Shown here: positions 48,869 through 58,192 of the stretch, in pieces
Position numbering within the stretch: the first letter of the stretch is position 1
How the letters are laid out: every line of letters starts with the position of its first letter
Assembly (NCBI GenBank): GCA_002423435.1
Contig: DIWE01000010.1
Location: 120,554-184,553 of the forward strand
Direction of reading: 5' to 3'
Length of the DNA: 64,000 nucleotides
Source of the DNA: Clostridiales bacterium UBA6114
GTDB taxonomy: Bacteria; Bacillota; Clostridia; Oscillospirales; Butyricicoccaceae
Position numbers and translations under genes: made by a program
Notes under the pieces: generated by a model
What the model was told of the DNA's origin: nothing
The model's input: the letters and a program-made list of their open reading frames with translations, nothing else
The model's database searches: none

Positions 48869-50323
48869 TTAGCCTTCCTCGATTATATTGATCTTTTCAA
48901 GCGTCAAGTCCTCCGTGCCGGTCAGGGCACAGCCCTTTTCCTTTGCGTAGGCGATGTAATCCAGGATTTCCCGGGTAATCCGCTCGCCCGGCGAAAGAAT
49001 CGGGATCCCCGGCGGATAACACATGACGAACTCGGCGCAGATCGTGTTTTCAGCGTATTTGACCGGAAGAGCTCTCTTTTTTGAATAAAACGCCGCCTTC
49101 GGGGACAGCACGACCTCCGGCGTGATATACTCGTGGTCGAACATGCCGGAGGGGTCCTTTGAATACAGGCGTTTGATTTCCGACAGGGAAGAGATCAGGC
49201 GCTCCAAGTCCAGGGCTCTGTCGCCGACGGAAATGATCGCGAGAATGTTTCCGATGTCCCCGAACTCGATCTGGATACCGTACTCGTCGCGAAGGATATC
49301 GTAAACCTCGATGCCCGCGAGGCCCAGGTCCCTCGTATACACCGACAGCTTCGTCCGGTCGAAGTCGTACACGGTGTCGCCGTTTACAAGCTCCTTTGAG
49401 AAGGCGTAAAACCCGCCGATTTTATTGATTTCCTCTCTCGCGTACTCGGCGAATCTCGTCACCTTGGCGAAAATCTCCTTTCCGTTTTGAGCGAGATTCC
49501 TTCTGGAGATGTCGAGCGAGGACATCAGAAGGTAGGAGGCGCTCGTCGTCTGGGTCAGATTGATGATCTGACGGACGTGATCCGGATTTACGGCGCCGCT
49601 TAAGAGCAGAAGGGAGCTTTGGGTCAAAGAGCCGCCTGTTTTATGCATGCTGACGGCGGACATATCGGCGCCGGCCCTCATCGCATCCGGCGGCATGTCC
49701 TCGCCGAAATAAAAATGGGTGCCGTGCGCCTCGTCGGCGAGCACAAGCATGGAAGCCTCGTGGGCCAGGCGAACGATCTCACCGACGTTCGAGCAGATGC
49801 CGTAATAGGTCGGGTTGTTTATAAAAACCGCTTTGGCATCCGGATGCTCCTCTATTGCCCGTTTTAATTCGGAAACGGACATGCCCAGAGGGATTCCGAG
49901 TCTGCGGTTCAAGCCGGGGTTTAAATAGACCGGAACGGCGCCGCTTAAAATCAGCGCGTTGATCGCGCTGCGGTGCACATTTCGCGGCATGATGATTTTG
50001 TCGCCCCGGGCGCAGACGCTCATCACCATCGCCTGCACGGCCGAGGACGTGCCGTTTACCATAAAAAACGCGTTTTCGGCGCAAAAAGCCTCGGCGGCGA
50101 GTTTCTCGGCATCGCGGATCACGCCGACGGGGTGGCTTAGGTTGTCGAGCGGCTTCATGGAATTTACGTCGACGTTTAAGCAGGATTTGCCGAGAAAATC
50201 CGTAAGCTCCGGATTGCCGCGACCCTGCTTGTGCCCCGGCACGTCGAACGGAACTACGCGTTTTGACCTGTATTCAATCAATGCGTCGAGAAGCGGCGCC
50301 TGATCCTGAGACAGCGTTTTCAT
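48869..50323 (-). CDS. speA: Arginine decarboxylase (fold type I, Orn/Lys/Arg decarboxylase family)
   Basis: The 484-residue PLP enzyme resembles the short clostridial/Bacillus SpeA. VPFDVPGHKQGRGNPEL, FFMVNGTSSAVQAM, ADEAHGTHFYFG and the PLP lysine Lys228 in SMHKTGGSLTQSSLLL are present. The agmatinase gene in the operon supports arginine as substrate rather than lysine or ornithine. ATG 50323 is chosen; TTG 50329 overlaps the speD stop. Confidence 0.94.
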   Translation of the reverse strand: MKTLSQDQAPLLDALIEYRSKRVVPFDVPGHKQGRGNPELTDFLGKSCLNVDVNSMKPLDNLSHPVGVIRDAEKLAAEAFCAENAFFMVNGTSSAVQAMVMSVCARGDKIIMPRNVHRSAINALILSGAVPVYLNPGLNRRLGIPLGMSVSELKRAIEEHPDAKAVFINNPTYYGICSNVGEIVRLAHEASMLVLADEAHGTHFYFGEDMPPDAMRAGADMSAVSMHKTGGSLTQSSLLLLSGAVNPDHVRQIINLTQTTSASYLLMSSLDISRRNLAQNGKEIFAKVTRFAEYAREEINKIGGFYAFSKELVNGDTVYDFDRTKLSVYTRDLGLAGIEVYDILRDEYGIQIEFGDIGNILAIISVGDRALDLERLISSLSEIKRLYSKDPSGMFDHEYITPEVVLSPKAAFYSKKRALPVKYAENTICAEFVMCYPPGIPILSPGERITREILDYIAYAKEKGCALTGTEDLTLEKINIIEEG

Positions 50324-50325
50324 AG

Positions 50326-51141
50326 TCAATAAATGTTCATCCCGCTGAAGATTTCGATCATCTCGCGGCGCAGGTTGTTTGTGATCGCGAGCCTTTCCTT
50401 TGGCGGAAGCTCGTAGACGTCCAGGTTGAAAAGATAATTCTGCAGCTCGATTTCTTTTATTAAAAGCTTCGTGTGAAACATGTTCGACTGATAAACGTTC
50501 ACATCGACCGCGTCGTATTTTTTTAAGGTGTCATCCTTGATGTAGTTTTGGATGGAGGTGATATTGTGATCGATAAAGCACTTCTTGCCCGACATATCGC
50601 GGGTAAAGCCGCGCACCCTGTAGTCAATCGTCATGATGTCCGAATCAAAGCTCCCGATCAGATAATCAAGAGCGTTTAAGGGGGAAACCTTGCCGCAGGT
50701 CGCGACGTCGATGTCGACGCGAAACGTGGCGATTGAATTGTCGGGGTGATACTCGGGGTATGTGTGCACCGTCACATGGCTTTTGTCGAGGTGGGCGACG
50801 ATCGCGTCCCTGGCGCGTATCATGCCGCCTTCGATGCCGTCGGACGCTTTTTCCGGGACGGCCGTCATGGACTGCTCGGCAATCAGAAGGGTGACGCTCG
50901 CGCCCTGGGGGTCGTAGTCCTGTTTTGCAATATTAAGTACATTTGCCCCGATGATTTCGGTCACGTGGCGAAGAATCTTTGTAAGACGCTCGGAGTTATA
51001 CTGCTCGTCAATGTATGCAATATAGTCCTTTTGTTCCCGCTCACTTTTTGCATAGCATACATCATAGATGTTGAAACTAAGTGTTTTTGTGAGGTTGTTA
51101 AAGCCATAAAGTTTCAGCTTTTTTGCCAACCCTATCTTCAC
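50326..51141 (-). CDS. speD: S-adenosylmethionine decarboxylase proenzyme
   Basis: The protein (about 271 aa) matches class 1 prokaryotic AdoMetDC. LDKSHVTVHTYPEYHPD holds the self-cleavage Ser, giving the pyruvoyl group, and FRVDIDVATCGKVSPLNALDYLIG the catalytic Cys. The frame extends to TTG 51198, but that codon lies in the -35 of the promoter, so GTG 51141 (AAAGG upstream) or TTG 51129 is the real start. It is first of speD-speA-speE-speB, which together make spermidine from arginine. Confidence 0.94.
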   Translation of the reverse strand: MKIGLAKKLKLYGFNNLTKTLSFNIYDVCYAKSEREQKDYIAYIDEQYNSERLTKILRHVTEIIGANVLNIAKQDYDPQGASVTLLIAEQSMTAVPEKASDGIEGGMIRARDAIVAHLDKSHVTVHTYPEYHPDNSIATFRVDIDVATCGKVSPLNALDYLIGSFDSDIMTIDYRVRGFTRDMSGKKCFIDHNITSIQNYIKDDTLKKYDAVDVNVYQSNMFHTKLLIKEIELQNYLFNLDVYELPPKERLAITNNLRREMIEIFSGMNIY

Positions 51142-51169
51142 AACCTTTCTGAATGAAAATAACAGATAA

Positions 51170-51199
51170 ACAATACAGTAGAAAGACCGGAATGTCAAT
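51170..51199 (-). promoter_or_regulatory. Promoter of the polyamine operon
   Basis: On the minus strand TTGACA (51199-51194), an 18-base spacer and TATTGT (51175-51170). The start site would be near 51163, downstream of the longest possible speD start, which fixes speD to GTG 51141 or later. The AT-rich stretch 51200-51380 shows no gene; CCCGT-CTTCCC/GGGGAAG-ACGGG at 51390-51416 is a possible terminator. Confidence 0.7.
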
Positions 51200-51446
51200 G
51201 AATTTACAAAAATATTTCATAAAATTCAAATTTATTTTAATTGGTATATAGTTTGCTCCGAATTGCTGTGGAATAGTCCGATTAGCTTTATTTTCCTTAA
51301 ATGGACAAAACAAATATGAATGAATATTTCCGCGCTTTGGACGGCGGCGGGGAGCATACGGAAATTCCCGACAGAATTTTACCCGTCCTTCCCTGTCGAA
51401 AGCGGGGAAGAACGGGCGAAATCCAAGCAAAGCGGTATGGAGGCTG

Positions 51447-52544
51447 TCAGGTCTTTGCCTCGTAAAGAAATTCCTTCAGCGCCTTTACGTTTTGGCCGAT
51501 GTCCGGCAAAATCACGGCGGCGCCGTTGATATTTGCATATTGATATTCGTCATCGACCGGGATGCAGAGTTCCTCGATATCCTTGTCGTAGCCGGAGGTA
51601 AGGACCCGCCATCCGATGGACAGGATTTCGCTCCTTGTCAGATTGGTCTCGAGATTCGGCAGGATATCGTCCAGAAGCGACAGGTCTTTTTTAAGATTCA
51701 TGCCGAAAACCTTCAGGGTAAGCTGCTTTACCACATTGCGCTGGCGTTCCGTCCGGTAAAAATCGTTGTCGATGTAGCGGATGCGGGCATAGGCCACCGC
51801 TTCCTCGCCGTTTAGGGGGATTCTTTTGCCCGCTTTTACATCGCTGCCCCCCCTCGCGGTTTTGCGGATCTGGCCCGCTTCGGCCTCGGAAAGCTCCGGG
51901 ATAATAACCCCGCCCAGGGTATTGATGATTTTCGCCATGCCGAAAAAGTCCACCTTGACATATTTCTGGATATCGGTGTCAAAATTCAGGTTGATCGTGT
52001 TGATCGCGAGGGCCGGCCCGCCGAACGCATAGGCCGCGTTGATCCTGTTTTTGCCGTGCCCGGGTATTTTCACATAGCAGTCCCTTAAAATCGAGGCCGC
52101 CCTGATTTTTTTGCCGACATGGTCAATCGATAGGATCATGATGACATCGCTCCTGCCGCTGTCGGAGCCCTCCTTGCGGACGTCCAGGCCGAAGAAAACG
52201 ATATTTTCGATGTTTTTGTCGGATTGGGTCATGCCGATCAGCTTTTCCGGAACCTGATCGATCTCCGAGTTGTCCAGATCCTGAAAATTTTCCCTGTCGG
52301 TGTCGGACGTCCCGCCTTCCCCTTCCTTTAAGGATTCCCCGTCGTCGTCGCTTAAGGGCAGGGTGGTATAATCGATTTTGCCCAAGGGCCCGAAGTAAAA
52401 AAAGGACAGCGCTCCCGCAGACAACAGCAAAAAAAGCAGAAACAGTACCCCGAAAATGCGGATCGATTTGGGCAAAGACTGAAATCGCTCCCCAAAGCCG
52501 CCTTTTTGCCGTCCCTCGTTATTGGTATTGTGAAACCGAGCCAT
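51447..52544 (-). CDS. LytR-CpsA-Psr (LCP) family protein
   Basis: The 365-residue protein has a basic cytoplasmic N-terminus, one membrane segment (IFGVLFLLFLLLSAGALSFFYFG, about residues 30-52), an acidic linker and an LCP domain with FFGLDVRKEGSDSGRSDVIMILSID, RDCYVKIPGHGKNRINAAYAFGG and YARIRYIDNDFYRTERQRNVV. LCP enzymes attach wall polysaccharides or teichoic acids to peptidoglycan. The nearby exporter and BY-kinase genes fit this role. Confidence 0.94.
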   Translation of the reverse strand: MARFHNTNNEGRQKGGFGERFQSLPKSIRIFGVLFLLFLLLSAGALSFFYFGPLGKIDYTTLPLSDDDGESLKEGEGGTSDTDRENFQDLDNSEIDQVPEKLIGMTQSDKNIENIVFFGLDVRKEGSDSGRSDVIMILSIDHVGKKIRAASILRDCYVKIPGHGKNRINAAYAFGGPALAINTINLNFDTDIQKYVKVDFFGMAKIINTLGGVIIPELSEAEAGQIRKTARGGSDVKAGKRIPLNGEEAVAYARIRYIDNDFYRTERQRNVVKQLTLKVFGMNLKKDLSLLDDILPNLETNLTRSEILSIGWRVLTSGYDKDIEELCIPVDDEYQYANINGAAVILPDIGQNVKALKEFLYEAKT

Positions 52545-52635
52545 AGAACCTGCCTCATTGATCGAATTTTGATTTCATCATGTCCGGCGAGATGCGATTT
52601 GATACCTTAAGGGGAGAAAGAGTTAAATCCTCGCC

Positions 52636-54297
52636 TTAACCGAGCTTCAATAAACGCCCGTCCGTGATCTTATACACGCTGTCGCATTTGCTGAACAGGA
52701 TTTCGCGGTGCGATACGAAAATACATGTTTTGTTTTTCGCGCGTATGGACCGGATTACCCTGTCCTCCGTGCCCGGGTCCAGCGCGGAGGTCGCTTCGTC
52801 GAGGACCAGAATGGGAGTGCCGTGGAGAAAAGCCCGGGCGATCGCGATCCGCTGCGACTGGCCTTCGGAAAGGGTGGTCCCCTTCTCGCCGACAAAGGTA
52901 TGTATGGTATCCGGAAGCGCGGAAATAAAATCCCATGCGCAGGCGTCCTTAAGCGCTTCAACCAGTTCCCCGTCGGTCGCTTCCTGATTTCCCAGACGCA
53001 GATTTTCGGCAATCGTTCCCGAAAGCATCGAATTACCCTGCGGGACATAGGAGAAATAACAGCGGGTCTCAGGGCCCGCGTCCAGAGTATCTCCATTATC
53101 CGGAAGAATCCGGATCGCTCCGGAATCGGGGGGGACCAGAGAAAGCAGAAGGCGCAGAAGGGTCGTTTTTCCGTCGCCGGTCGGGCCCATGATCCCAAGC
53201 ATTTCGCCCGGCTGTGCCGCAAGGGTGACGTCGTCCAAGATCTTTTTCCCCGCCGCATAGGAAAAGCTTACGTGCTGGACGGACAGTCCGGCCCGGGCGT
53301 CCGCGACCGCGGCGCAACGGGACATACTTTCCTCGGGCAGATCGTCGATCACCCTTAGCCGTTCGGCCGACGACGACGCCTGGATAAACCGGGGAAGCAT
53401 GCGGGAAAGTCCCATAAACGGGCCCTGCACCTGGCCGACGAGCTGGACAAACGCCGTGACGGTCCCGAATGTGATCAGCCCTTGCGACAGGCGGTACGAA
53501 CCCCAGAGGAGCGCGGCCAGAGTCCCGAGCCAGTACCCGAGCGACATGCCTGCGCCGGCAAGGACCGACGCGGCGTTTCGTTTGTAAACCCAGCCGAGCT
53601 TTGCCCTTTGAAGCTCGGAAAGCTTGTCCTGGAAGGGCTTGTAAAGATTAAAGGTTTTTATCAGAAGGAGATTCTGAACGGACTCCTGCAGGAAGGATTT
53701 TTCGGCGCTGTCGCACTTCTGGTACTTTTCAAAAAACGGTTTCAGCCTTCTGCCGTAAAGCCGGGCCAGCAGTATCACGAACGGCCCGAGAAAAAAAGCG
53801 GTAAACGCCATGATCCGGTCATAAAAGAACAAAGCCCCGAAGGCAGCCGCGATCTGCGCGCAGAGAGCCGCGACGCCGGGAATCAGGCTTGTGCAGACGG
53901 AAACAATATTGCCCGCGTCGGAGCTCATGCGCGTCATAATGTCACCGCTGTGGAAATCCCTGAGGCTGTACCACGGGCAGCGGCACAGTTTTGCAAACAA
54001 TCTTTTGCGCAGCAGGTTTTGCAGATTCTCGGTCGTATTGGTGGTCAGCAGAGAGAGAACGGACTGCGTGACGAGCTGAAACAGGACGATTCCCGCGAGG
54101 GGCAGCGCGACGGCCGGGATGCCGGCGGACGCTTCCAGCGCGCCGGTGGCGGTGTCGATCAGGCGCCGGGTCGCCAGGGCAAAGCTCACCCCGGTGACGG
54201 AAACCGCCATGGATATCGCGCAGAGGAGGACGATTCGAAGCCTGTATGGACGGGTCACCCCCATCAGCCATCGGAGCATACCGGCATGTTTTTTCAT
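52636..54297 (-). CDS. ABC transporter, fused permease and ATPase
   Basis: The 553-residue half-transporter has six membrane segments (residues about 18-310) and an ATPase domain with Walker A GPTGDGKTT, Q-loop SYVPQGN, signature LSEGQSQRIAIARA, Walker B ILVLDEATSALD and H-loop VSHR. The Walker A Asp (GDGKTT) is normal variation. AGGAGG is about 17 bases before ATG, further than usual. Substrate unknown; lipid, peptide or polysaccharide precursor are all possible. Confidence 0.92.
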   Translation of the reverse strand: MKKHAGMLRWLMGVTRPYRLRIVLLCAISMAVSVTGVSFALATRRLIDTATGALEASAGIPAVALPLAGIVLFQLVTQSVLSLLTTNTTENLQNLLRKRLFAKLCRCPWYSLRDFHSGDIMTRMSSDAGNIVSVCTSLIPGVAALCAQIAAAFGALFFYDRIMAFTAFFLGPFVILLARLYGRRLKPFFEKYQKCDSAEKSFLQESVQNLLLIKTFNLYKPFQDKLSELQRAKLGWVYKRNAASVLAGAGMSLGYWLGTLAALLWGSYRLSQGLITFGTVTAFVQLVGQVQGPFMGLSRMLPRFIQASSSAERLRVIDDLPEESMSRCAAVADARAGLSVQHVSFSYAAGKKILDDVTLAAQPGEMLGIMGPTGDGKTTLLRLLLSLVPPDSGAIRILPDNGDTLDAGPETRCYFSYVPQGNSMLSGTIAENLRLGNQEATDGELVEALKDACAWDFISALPDTIHTFVGEKGTTLSEGQSQRIAIARAFLHGTPILVLDEATSALDPGTEDRVIRSIRAKNKTCIFVSHREILFSKCDSVYKITDGRLLKLG

Positions 54298-54446
54298 GCG
54301 ACTGACGATTTAGACCGCCTCCTAATAATGTAAGGATATCCTCCGGGAACCTGAAAACGTGCAGTTTTAAATTGACGGCAGATTATCTGTGCCTTTTGCC
54401 GCCAATTTCTGCCGTTTTATGGAACTCTTGTAAAATATTCAAATAA

Positions 54447-54475
54447 TTGACAAACATTTTTCTTAATAATATAAT
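54447..54475 (+). promoter_or_regulatory. Consensus sigma-A promoter for the polysaccharide co-polymerase gene
   Basis: TTGACA (54447-54452), 17 bases and TATAAT (54470-54475) match the consensus exactly, giving a leader of about 130 bases before the TTG start. The 315-base gap 54298-54612 between divergent genes holds nothing else that I recognise. Confidence 0.8.
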
Positions 54476-54612
54476 AAATGGGACGATAAAACAATATCTA
54501 TTTTTAAGCCGGCTGTTGCTTCGACAGGGAAGTGGACTGAGTGGAGAATCGGGCGGACTGAGCACAAATTTGGATTTTGGCATGAACAGAAATTTTCTGG
54601 ATGGTGAAATGA

Positions 54613-56025
54613 TTGGAAAAGCAGCGGTTTGTCACTCAGGCGCCGATCGATGATCTCGAAATTGATATCAATATTAAGAACATACTCTACTGCATCGTAA
54701 AAAAATGGTGGCTTGTGCTGATCTTTATGGCGGTCTCGACGGCGATCGCCTATGCGTTTACGATTTATACCTATTTCCCGGTCTATAACGCGACAACCTC
54801 CATGATCGTAAATTCCAATCAGATAAAAGTGATCGGACAGGACGTTGTCAACATCAATGATATCTCCCTGTCCCGGCAGCTTGTGGACACCTATACCGTC
54901 ATATTGAAAAGCAACCGGGTCATGGAGCACGTCGTCGAAAAGCTGGGCCTCAGTATCACTCCCACGCAGCTGCGGAGCTGCGTGTCGGTATATCCGGATA
55001 AAAATGCCGGCATTCTTTACCTGACGGTTACGGATCCGGACCCCCAAAGGGCGCTTCACATCTCCAAAACGATCATGGAGGTGGCTCCCGATATTATCAG
55101 CCAGACCGTGGAAGTCGGTTCTGTAAAGGTGCTCGACGAAGCGGTGCTCCCGAGGTATCCGATACCGCCTTCCACCGTGAGAAATTCGCTTCTTGGAATG
55201 CTCATCGGAATTGTCCTGGGCGTTTTGATCATCGTTATATCGAAGTATTTCAAACCCACCGTGATCAGCGCGGTCGATGTCAGGTCGAAACTGGAGCTTC
55301 CCGTCTTGGGGAGCATTCCCCATATGAAAAAAGCGAAATGGCGGGGCAGACATGCGGTGCCCTTGATTATCAATTCCAATGTCAATATCAATTTTTTCGA
55401 ATCGGTCAAGTCCTTGCGCACCAATGTCCTGTACTTGTCGGAACGGGAGGATATCCACACAATCCTGATCGCCGGGGCGACGGAAAACGAAGGAAAGACG
55501 ACAACCTCTATAAACCTTGCGTTATCCCTGTGCTCGCGGTTTAAAGTGCTGCTGATCGACGCGGACATGCGCAAGCCGGATGTCGCGGGGGCGCTGCATA
55601 TCCTCGGCGACGTAAGCGTACCCTTGAAGTTATTACTGGAGCACCCGGATAAATATGAGAAATTTGTATATGTCGAGCCGACAAGCGGGCTGGGCGTGAT
55701 ATCCCTGAAGGAGTCCAAGCTGACCTCGGACCTTTTGAGTCTGCCGCAGTTTAAGGGACTGATCGATCAGTTGAAACGCGATTTTGACTTTGTCATTATC
55801 GATTCTCCGCCGGCGCAGATGCATGCCGACGCGACGATTATATCCCAATGCGTCGACGCGGTTATCCTGACGATCAAGCAGGACCATGCGCCTCTCGATG
55901 TGATCGCCCAGACACAAAATGACTTTGTAATGATTCAGGCCAAGATGATCGGGTGCATCTTAAACGACGCGCGCTATATGCGTTCGGACGCGGTCGACCG
56001 CTACAGGTATTATCACCGCTCTTAA
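54613..56025 (+). CDS. Fused Wzz-type chain-length regulator and BY-kinase
   Basis: The 470-residue protein has a Wzz domain between two membrane segments (about residues 30-52 and 192-212) and a cytoplasmic tyrosine kinase with Walker A GATENEGKTTTSINLALS, A' VLLIDADMRKPD and Walker B FVIIDSPPAQ. The C-terminus RYMRSDAVDRYRYYHRS carries a Tyr cluster for autophosphorylation. In most Firmicutes the two halves are separate proteins (CpsC/CpsD, YwqC/YwqD). Start TTG 54613 follows GGTGAAATGA. It regulates polysaccharide assembly. Confidence 0.92.
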   Translation: MEKQRFVTQAPIDDLEIDINIKNILYCIVKKWWLVLIFMAVSTAIAYAFTIYTYFPVYNATTSMIVNSNQIKVIGQDVVNINDISLSRQLVDTYTVILKSNRVMEHVVEKLGLSITPTQLRSCVSVYPDKNAGILYLTVTDPDPQRALHISKTIMEVAPDIISQTVEVGSVKVLDEAVLPRYPIPPSTVRNSLLGMLIGIVLGVLIIVISKYFKPTVISAVDVRSKLELPVLGSIPHMKKAKWRGRHAVPLIINSNVNINFFESVKSLRTNVLYLSEREDIHTILIAGATENEGKTTTSINLALSLCSRFKVLLIDADMRKPDVAGALHILGDVSVPLKLLLEHPDKYEKFVYVEPTSGLGVISLKESKLTSDLLSLPQFKGLIDQLKRDFDFVIIDSPPAQMHADATIISQCVDAVILTIKQDHAPLDVIAQTQNDFVMIQAKMIGCILNDARYMRSDAVDRYRYYHRS

Positions 56026-56068
56026 TAAAGGCGTCGGAGGCTTGGTTTGGGGACCGGTTTTCTTTACC

Positions 56069-56383
56069 TTAAGCATAAGAGGCAAATCCGAACCCGTTTT
56101 TGAGAGGCGGGATTCCGCCATTGCCGCAGAAATCCCCATTGCCATACGTCAGTATTGCCAATGTGTCTTTCCTTGCACTGACAAAATCCCGCTCCCTCAA
56201 AAATCTTCGACCTCTATGCTTCGATTTTTGGTGGATTTCGAGGCGGCCGACGAGGGCGGGCTGACGCCCGCCTGCCGGGGTCCCCAACAAATTCCCATTT
56301 GTTGGGGTGGGTAAGAGAACAACGAAGAAAGATGCCAAAAGGCGCTGCATAGAGGCGGGTTCGGATTTGCCGCTTATGATTAA
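56069..56383. mobile_element. MITE-like element, 315 bp with 28-bp terminal inverted repeats
   Basis: The ends TTAAGCATAAGAGGCAAATC... (56069-56096) and its inverted copy (56356-56383) agree at 26 of 28 positions. The interior holds a hairpin CCCCAACAAA/TTTGTTGGGG at 56281-56306 and no gene. It fills the spacer between the BY-kinase and SDR genes. Confidence 0.75.
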
Positions 56384-56400
56384 CGGAAGGGATCGTTTGA

Positions 56401-57153
56401 ATGAAAGCGCTGGTTACGGGGGCGAGCTCGGGAATTGGCCGCGATATTGCAAGACTCCTCGGCAAAAGGGGATACGACCTGATCCTCGTCGCGAGAAGGG
56501 AGCAGAGACTTCTTGAGCTAAAAAAAGAGCTGGGCCAAAATGTGCGGATCATCTGCCTGGACCTTTCTGAGGAAGCCTCCTGTTTTTCGCTTTACGAGCA
56601 GGTAAAGCACGAAAATATCGACATTTTGGTAAACAGCGCGGGATTCGGCCTTTTCGGGATGTTTGACGAGACGGATCTTTTCAGGGAGCTTGAGATGTTA
56701 AACGTCAATATCAGGGCCCTTCACATTCTGACAAAGCTGTTTTTGAAGGATTTTAAGAGGAATAACGCGGGCTATATCCTGAATATCGCGTCCTCAGCCG
56801 CGTTTTTGCCCGGACCGCTTCTGTCGAGCTATTACGCGTCGAAGGCATATGTGCTCAGGCTTACCGAGGCGGTTTACGAGGAGCTTCGCAGGGAAAAGAG
56901 CAGGGTGTGCGTCTGCGCGCTGTGCCCGGGGCCCGTGGCGACGGAATTTGACAAGACTGCAAACGTGAAGTTCAGCATAAAGGGCTTAAAAAGCATCGAC
57001 GTTGCAAAGGCCGCGGTAGACGGGATGTTCCGGCGCAAGCTTGTAATCGTGCCGGGCACCCGGATGAAGCTTGCCCGGCTCTTTAAAAAATTCGTTCCGG
57101 AAAAACAGCTTCTAAGGATCGTATACCATTTGCAAAAACGGAAAGAAGGCTGA
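56401..57153 (+). CDS. Short-chain dehydrogenase/reductase, DltE/YqjQ-like
   Basis: The 250-residue SDR has GASSGIGRDIARLLGKRG, the LVARR that favours NADPH, NSAG, Ser in ASSAAFLPG and YYASKAYVLR for the catalytic Tyr and Lys. CPGPVATEFDKTAN and a C-terminal basic helix resemble classical-SDR membrane-associated members such as DltE or YqjQ. The substrate is unknown. ATG 56401 follows GGAAGGG. Confidence 0.88.
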   Translation: MKALVTGASSGIGRDIARLLGKRGYDLILVARREQRLLELKKELGQNVRIICLDLSEEASCFSLYEQVKHENIDILVNSAGFGLFGMFDETDLFRELEMLNVNIRALHILTKLFLKDFKRNNAGYILNIASSAAFLPGPLLSSYYASKAYVLRLTEAVYEELRREKSRVCVCALCPGPVATEFDKTANVKFSIKGLKSIDVAKAAVDGMFRRKLVIVPGTRMKLARLFKKFVPEKQLLRIVYHLQKRKEG

Positions 57154-57197
57154 AAAGAGCCGCGGCGGGATTTTAAGCGGCGGCCGGACAAAATATT

Positions 57198-57248
57198 AAA
57201 GGGTATGTCGCGGAATGTATGGATATGCATTTCGCGACACACCCTTTT
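57198..57248. repeat. Palindromic hairpin related to the one at 7644
   Basis: AAAGGGTATGTCGCGGAATG pairs with TTCGCGACACACCCTTT, with a few mismatches, and TTTT follows. It resembles 7644-7687 in the TGTCGC...GCGACA core and probably terminates the SDR gene. Confidence 0.75.
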
Positions 57249-57295
57249 GTTATTTATATGCGGGGTCTGGTGTAATCAATCACGCAATATGTATC

Positions 57296-57505
57296 TTTTT
57301 CCTTAGTCAAGAAATTACCTAAACACCGCACAATTACAGGGTTTATTGAGATATCCGACTAAGGAAACAAAATGTAACTGCACACCATTTTCAGACCGAC
57401 TAAGGAAATTTAATATAAGCGTTTAAAAAGCCTACAAACCCCGTTTAATTCAGGGTTTATAGGCTTTTTATTATTGTCAGAAAGGAAAAATGACTAAAGG
57501 AATTG
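57296..57505. promoter_or_regulatory. Repeated putative transposase-binding sites at the left end
   Basis: The motif (C/T)(T/C)GACTAAGGAAA occurs inverted at 57296-57311 and direct at 57355-57369 and 57396-57410, with a variant TGACTAAAGGAA at 57491. Number and spacing resemble the L1-L3 sites bound by MuA. Confidence 0.6.
57425..57469. terminator. Intrinsic terminator downstream of the phage repressor
   Basis: AAAAAGCCTACAAACC pairs with GGTTTATAGGCTTTTT across a short loop, with A/T runs on both sides. It lies 110 bases past the repressor stop codon. Confidence 0.8.
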
Positions 57506-57581
57506 CGGACACAGAAAGGAAACGAAATGGCGCAACACAAGAAATAAGTATTTATACATAGATTTCTAATAAATATGCATA

Positions 57582-58178
57582 TCAAAGTTTCATCTCATCT
57601 CCGATGAGAGCCAGATATAAATTGACCGAGTCTTTGATATTGGTAAACATGGAATTCAGCTTCGTTTCGCACTCAGACCTAAAGCGAAGGCAGGCCGCAG
57701 CATCTTTTTTGGAAGGAAGGATACTGCTGGAAACCGCAAAAATTATCTTCTCGTATTCGTCAACTGCCATACTGATATAGGCAAGGTATCTTGACTTATC
57801 TTCATCAGACAGCTTTCTTGGGGAAAGAAGGGCGTCAAAGTAGGCAAATGCTTCCACGGTGTTAATCAGGTCTTCACCTGTACGGCTATGGAGCTTTTCT
57901 TCAAAAGATACCCGCATAGCATTGTACTTCGAAATAGCACCTTCATCGGTATGCATGTCCCATCCCGGAGTAGGCGACCCGACACCATCGGTTAACCATG
58001 TTTCATCAATATTATATTTTTCAGAGATAAGACGCAGTAATGTTGCCGATGGATTCTCTACTCCCTTTTCTATTTTGCTTACATGTGTCTGACTTATCGC
58101 CATTTCATCTGCAAATTGAGCCTGTGTCAGATGCTGTTGGCTTCGTATATGTTTTATTCGTTCCCCAACTGAATCCAT
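57582..58178 (-). CDS. Phage repressor, XRE-family helix-turn-helix protein
   Basis: The 198-residue protein has a cI-like HTH at its N-terminus (GERIKHIRSQQHLTQAQFADEMAISQTHVSKIEKGVENPSATLLRLISEKYN) and an unfamiliar helical C-terminal part, with no LexA-type peptidase motif. ATG 58176-58178 follows AGGAGG. It is divergent from the early genes, and operator-like sites lie between, so it should be the lysogeny repressor, relieved by a mechanism other than self-cleavage. Confidence 0.85.
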   Translation of the reverse strand: MDSVGERIKHIRSQQHLTQAQFADEMAISQTHVSKIEKGVENPSATLLRLISEKYNIDETWLTDGVGSPTPGWDMHTDEGAISKYNAMRVSFEEKLHSRTGEDLINTVEAFAYFDALLSPRKLSDEDKSRYLAYISMAVDEYEKIIFAVSSSILPSKKDAAACLRFRSECETKLNSMFTNIKDSVNLYLALIGDEMKL

Positions 58179-58192
58179 AAATACCCTCCTAT

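Noticed and set aside
51142..51198. N-terminal extension of speD to TTG 51198
   Set aside because: The TTG is part of the TTGACA -35 box, so it would lie upstream of the transcription start.
53482..54333. 283-codon plus-strand frame opposite the ABC transporter
   Set aside because: It lacks domain features, has Arg/Gly/Pro-rich composition and lies antisense to a complete ABC transporter.
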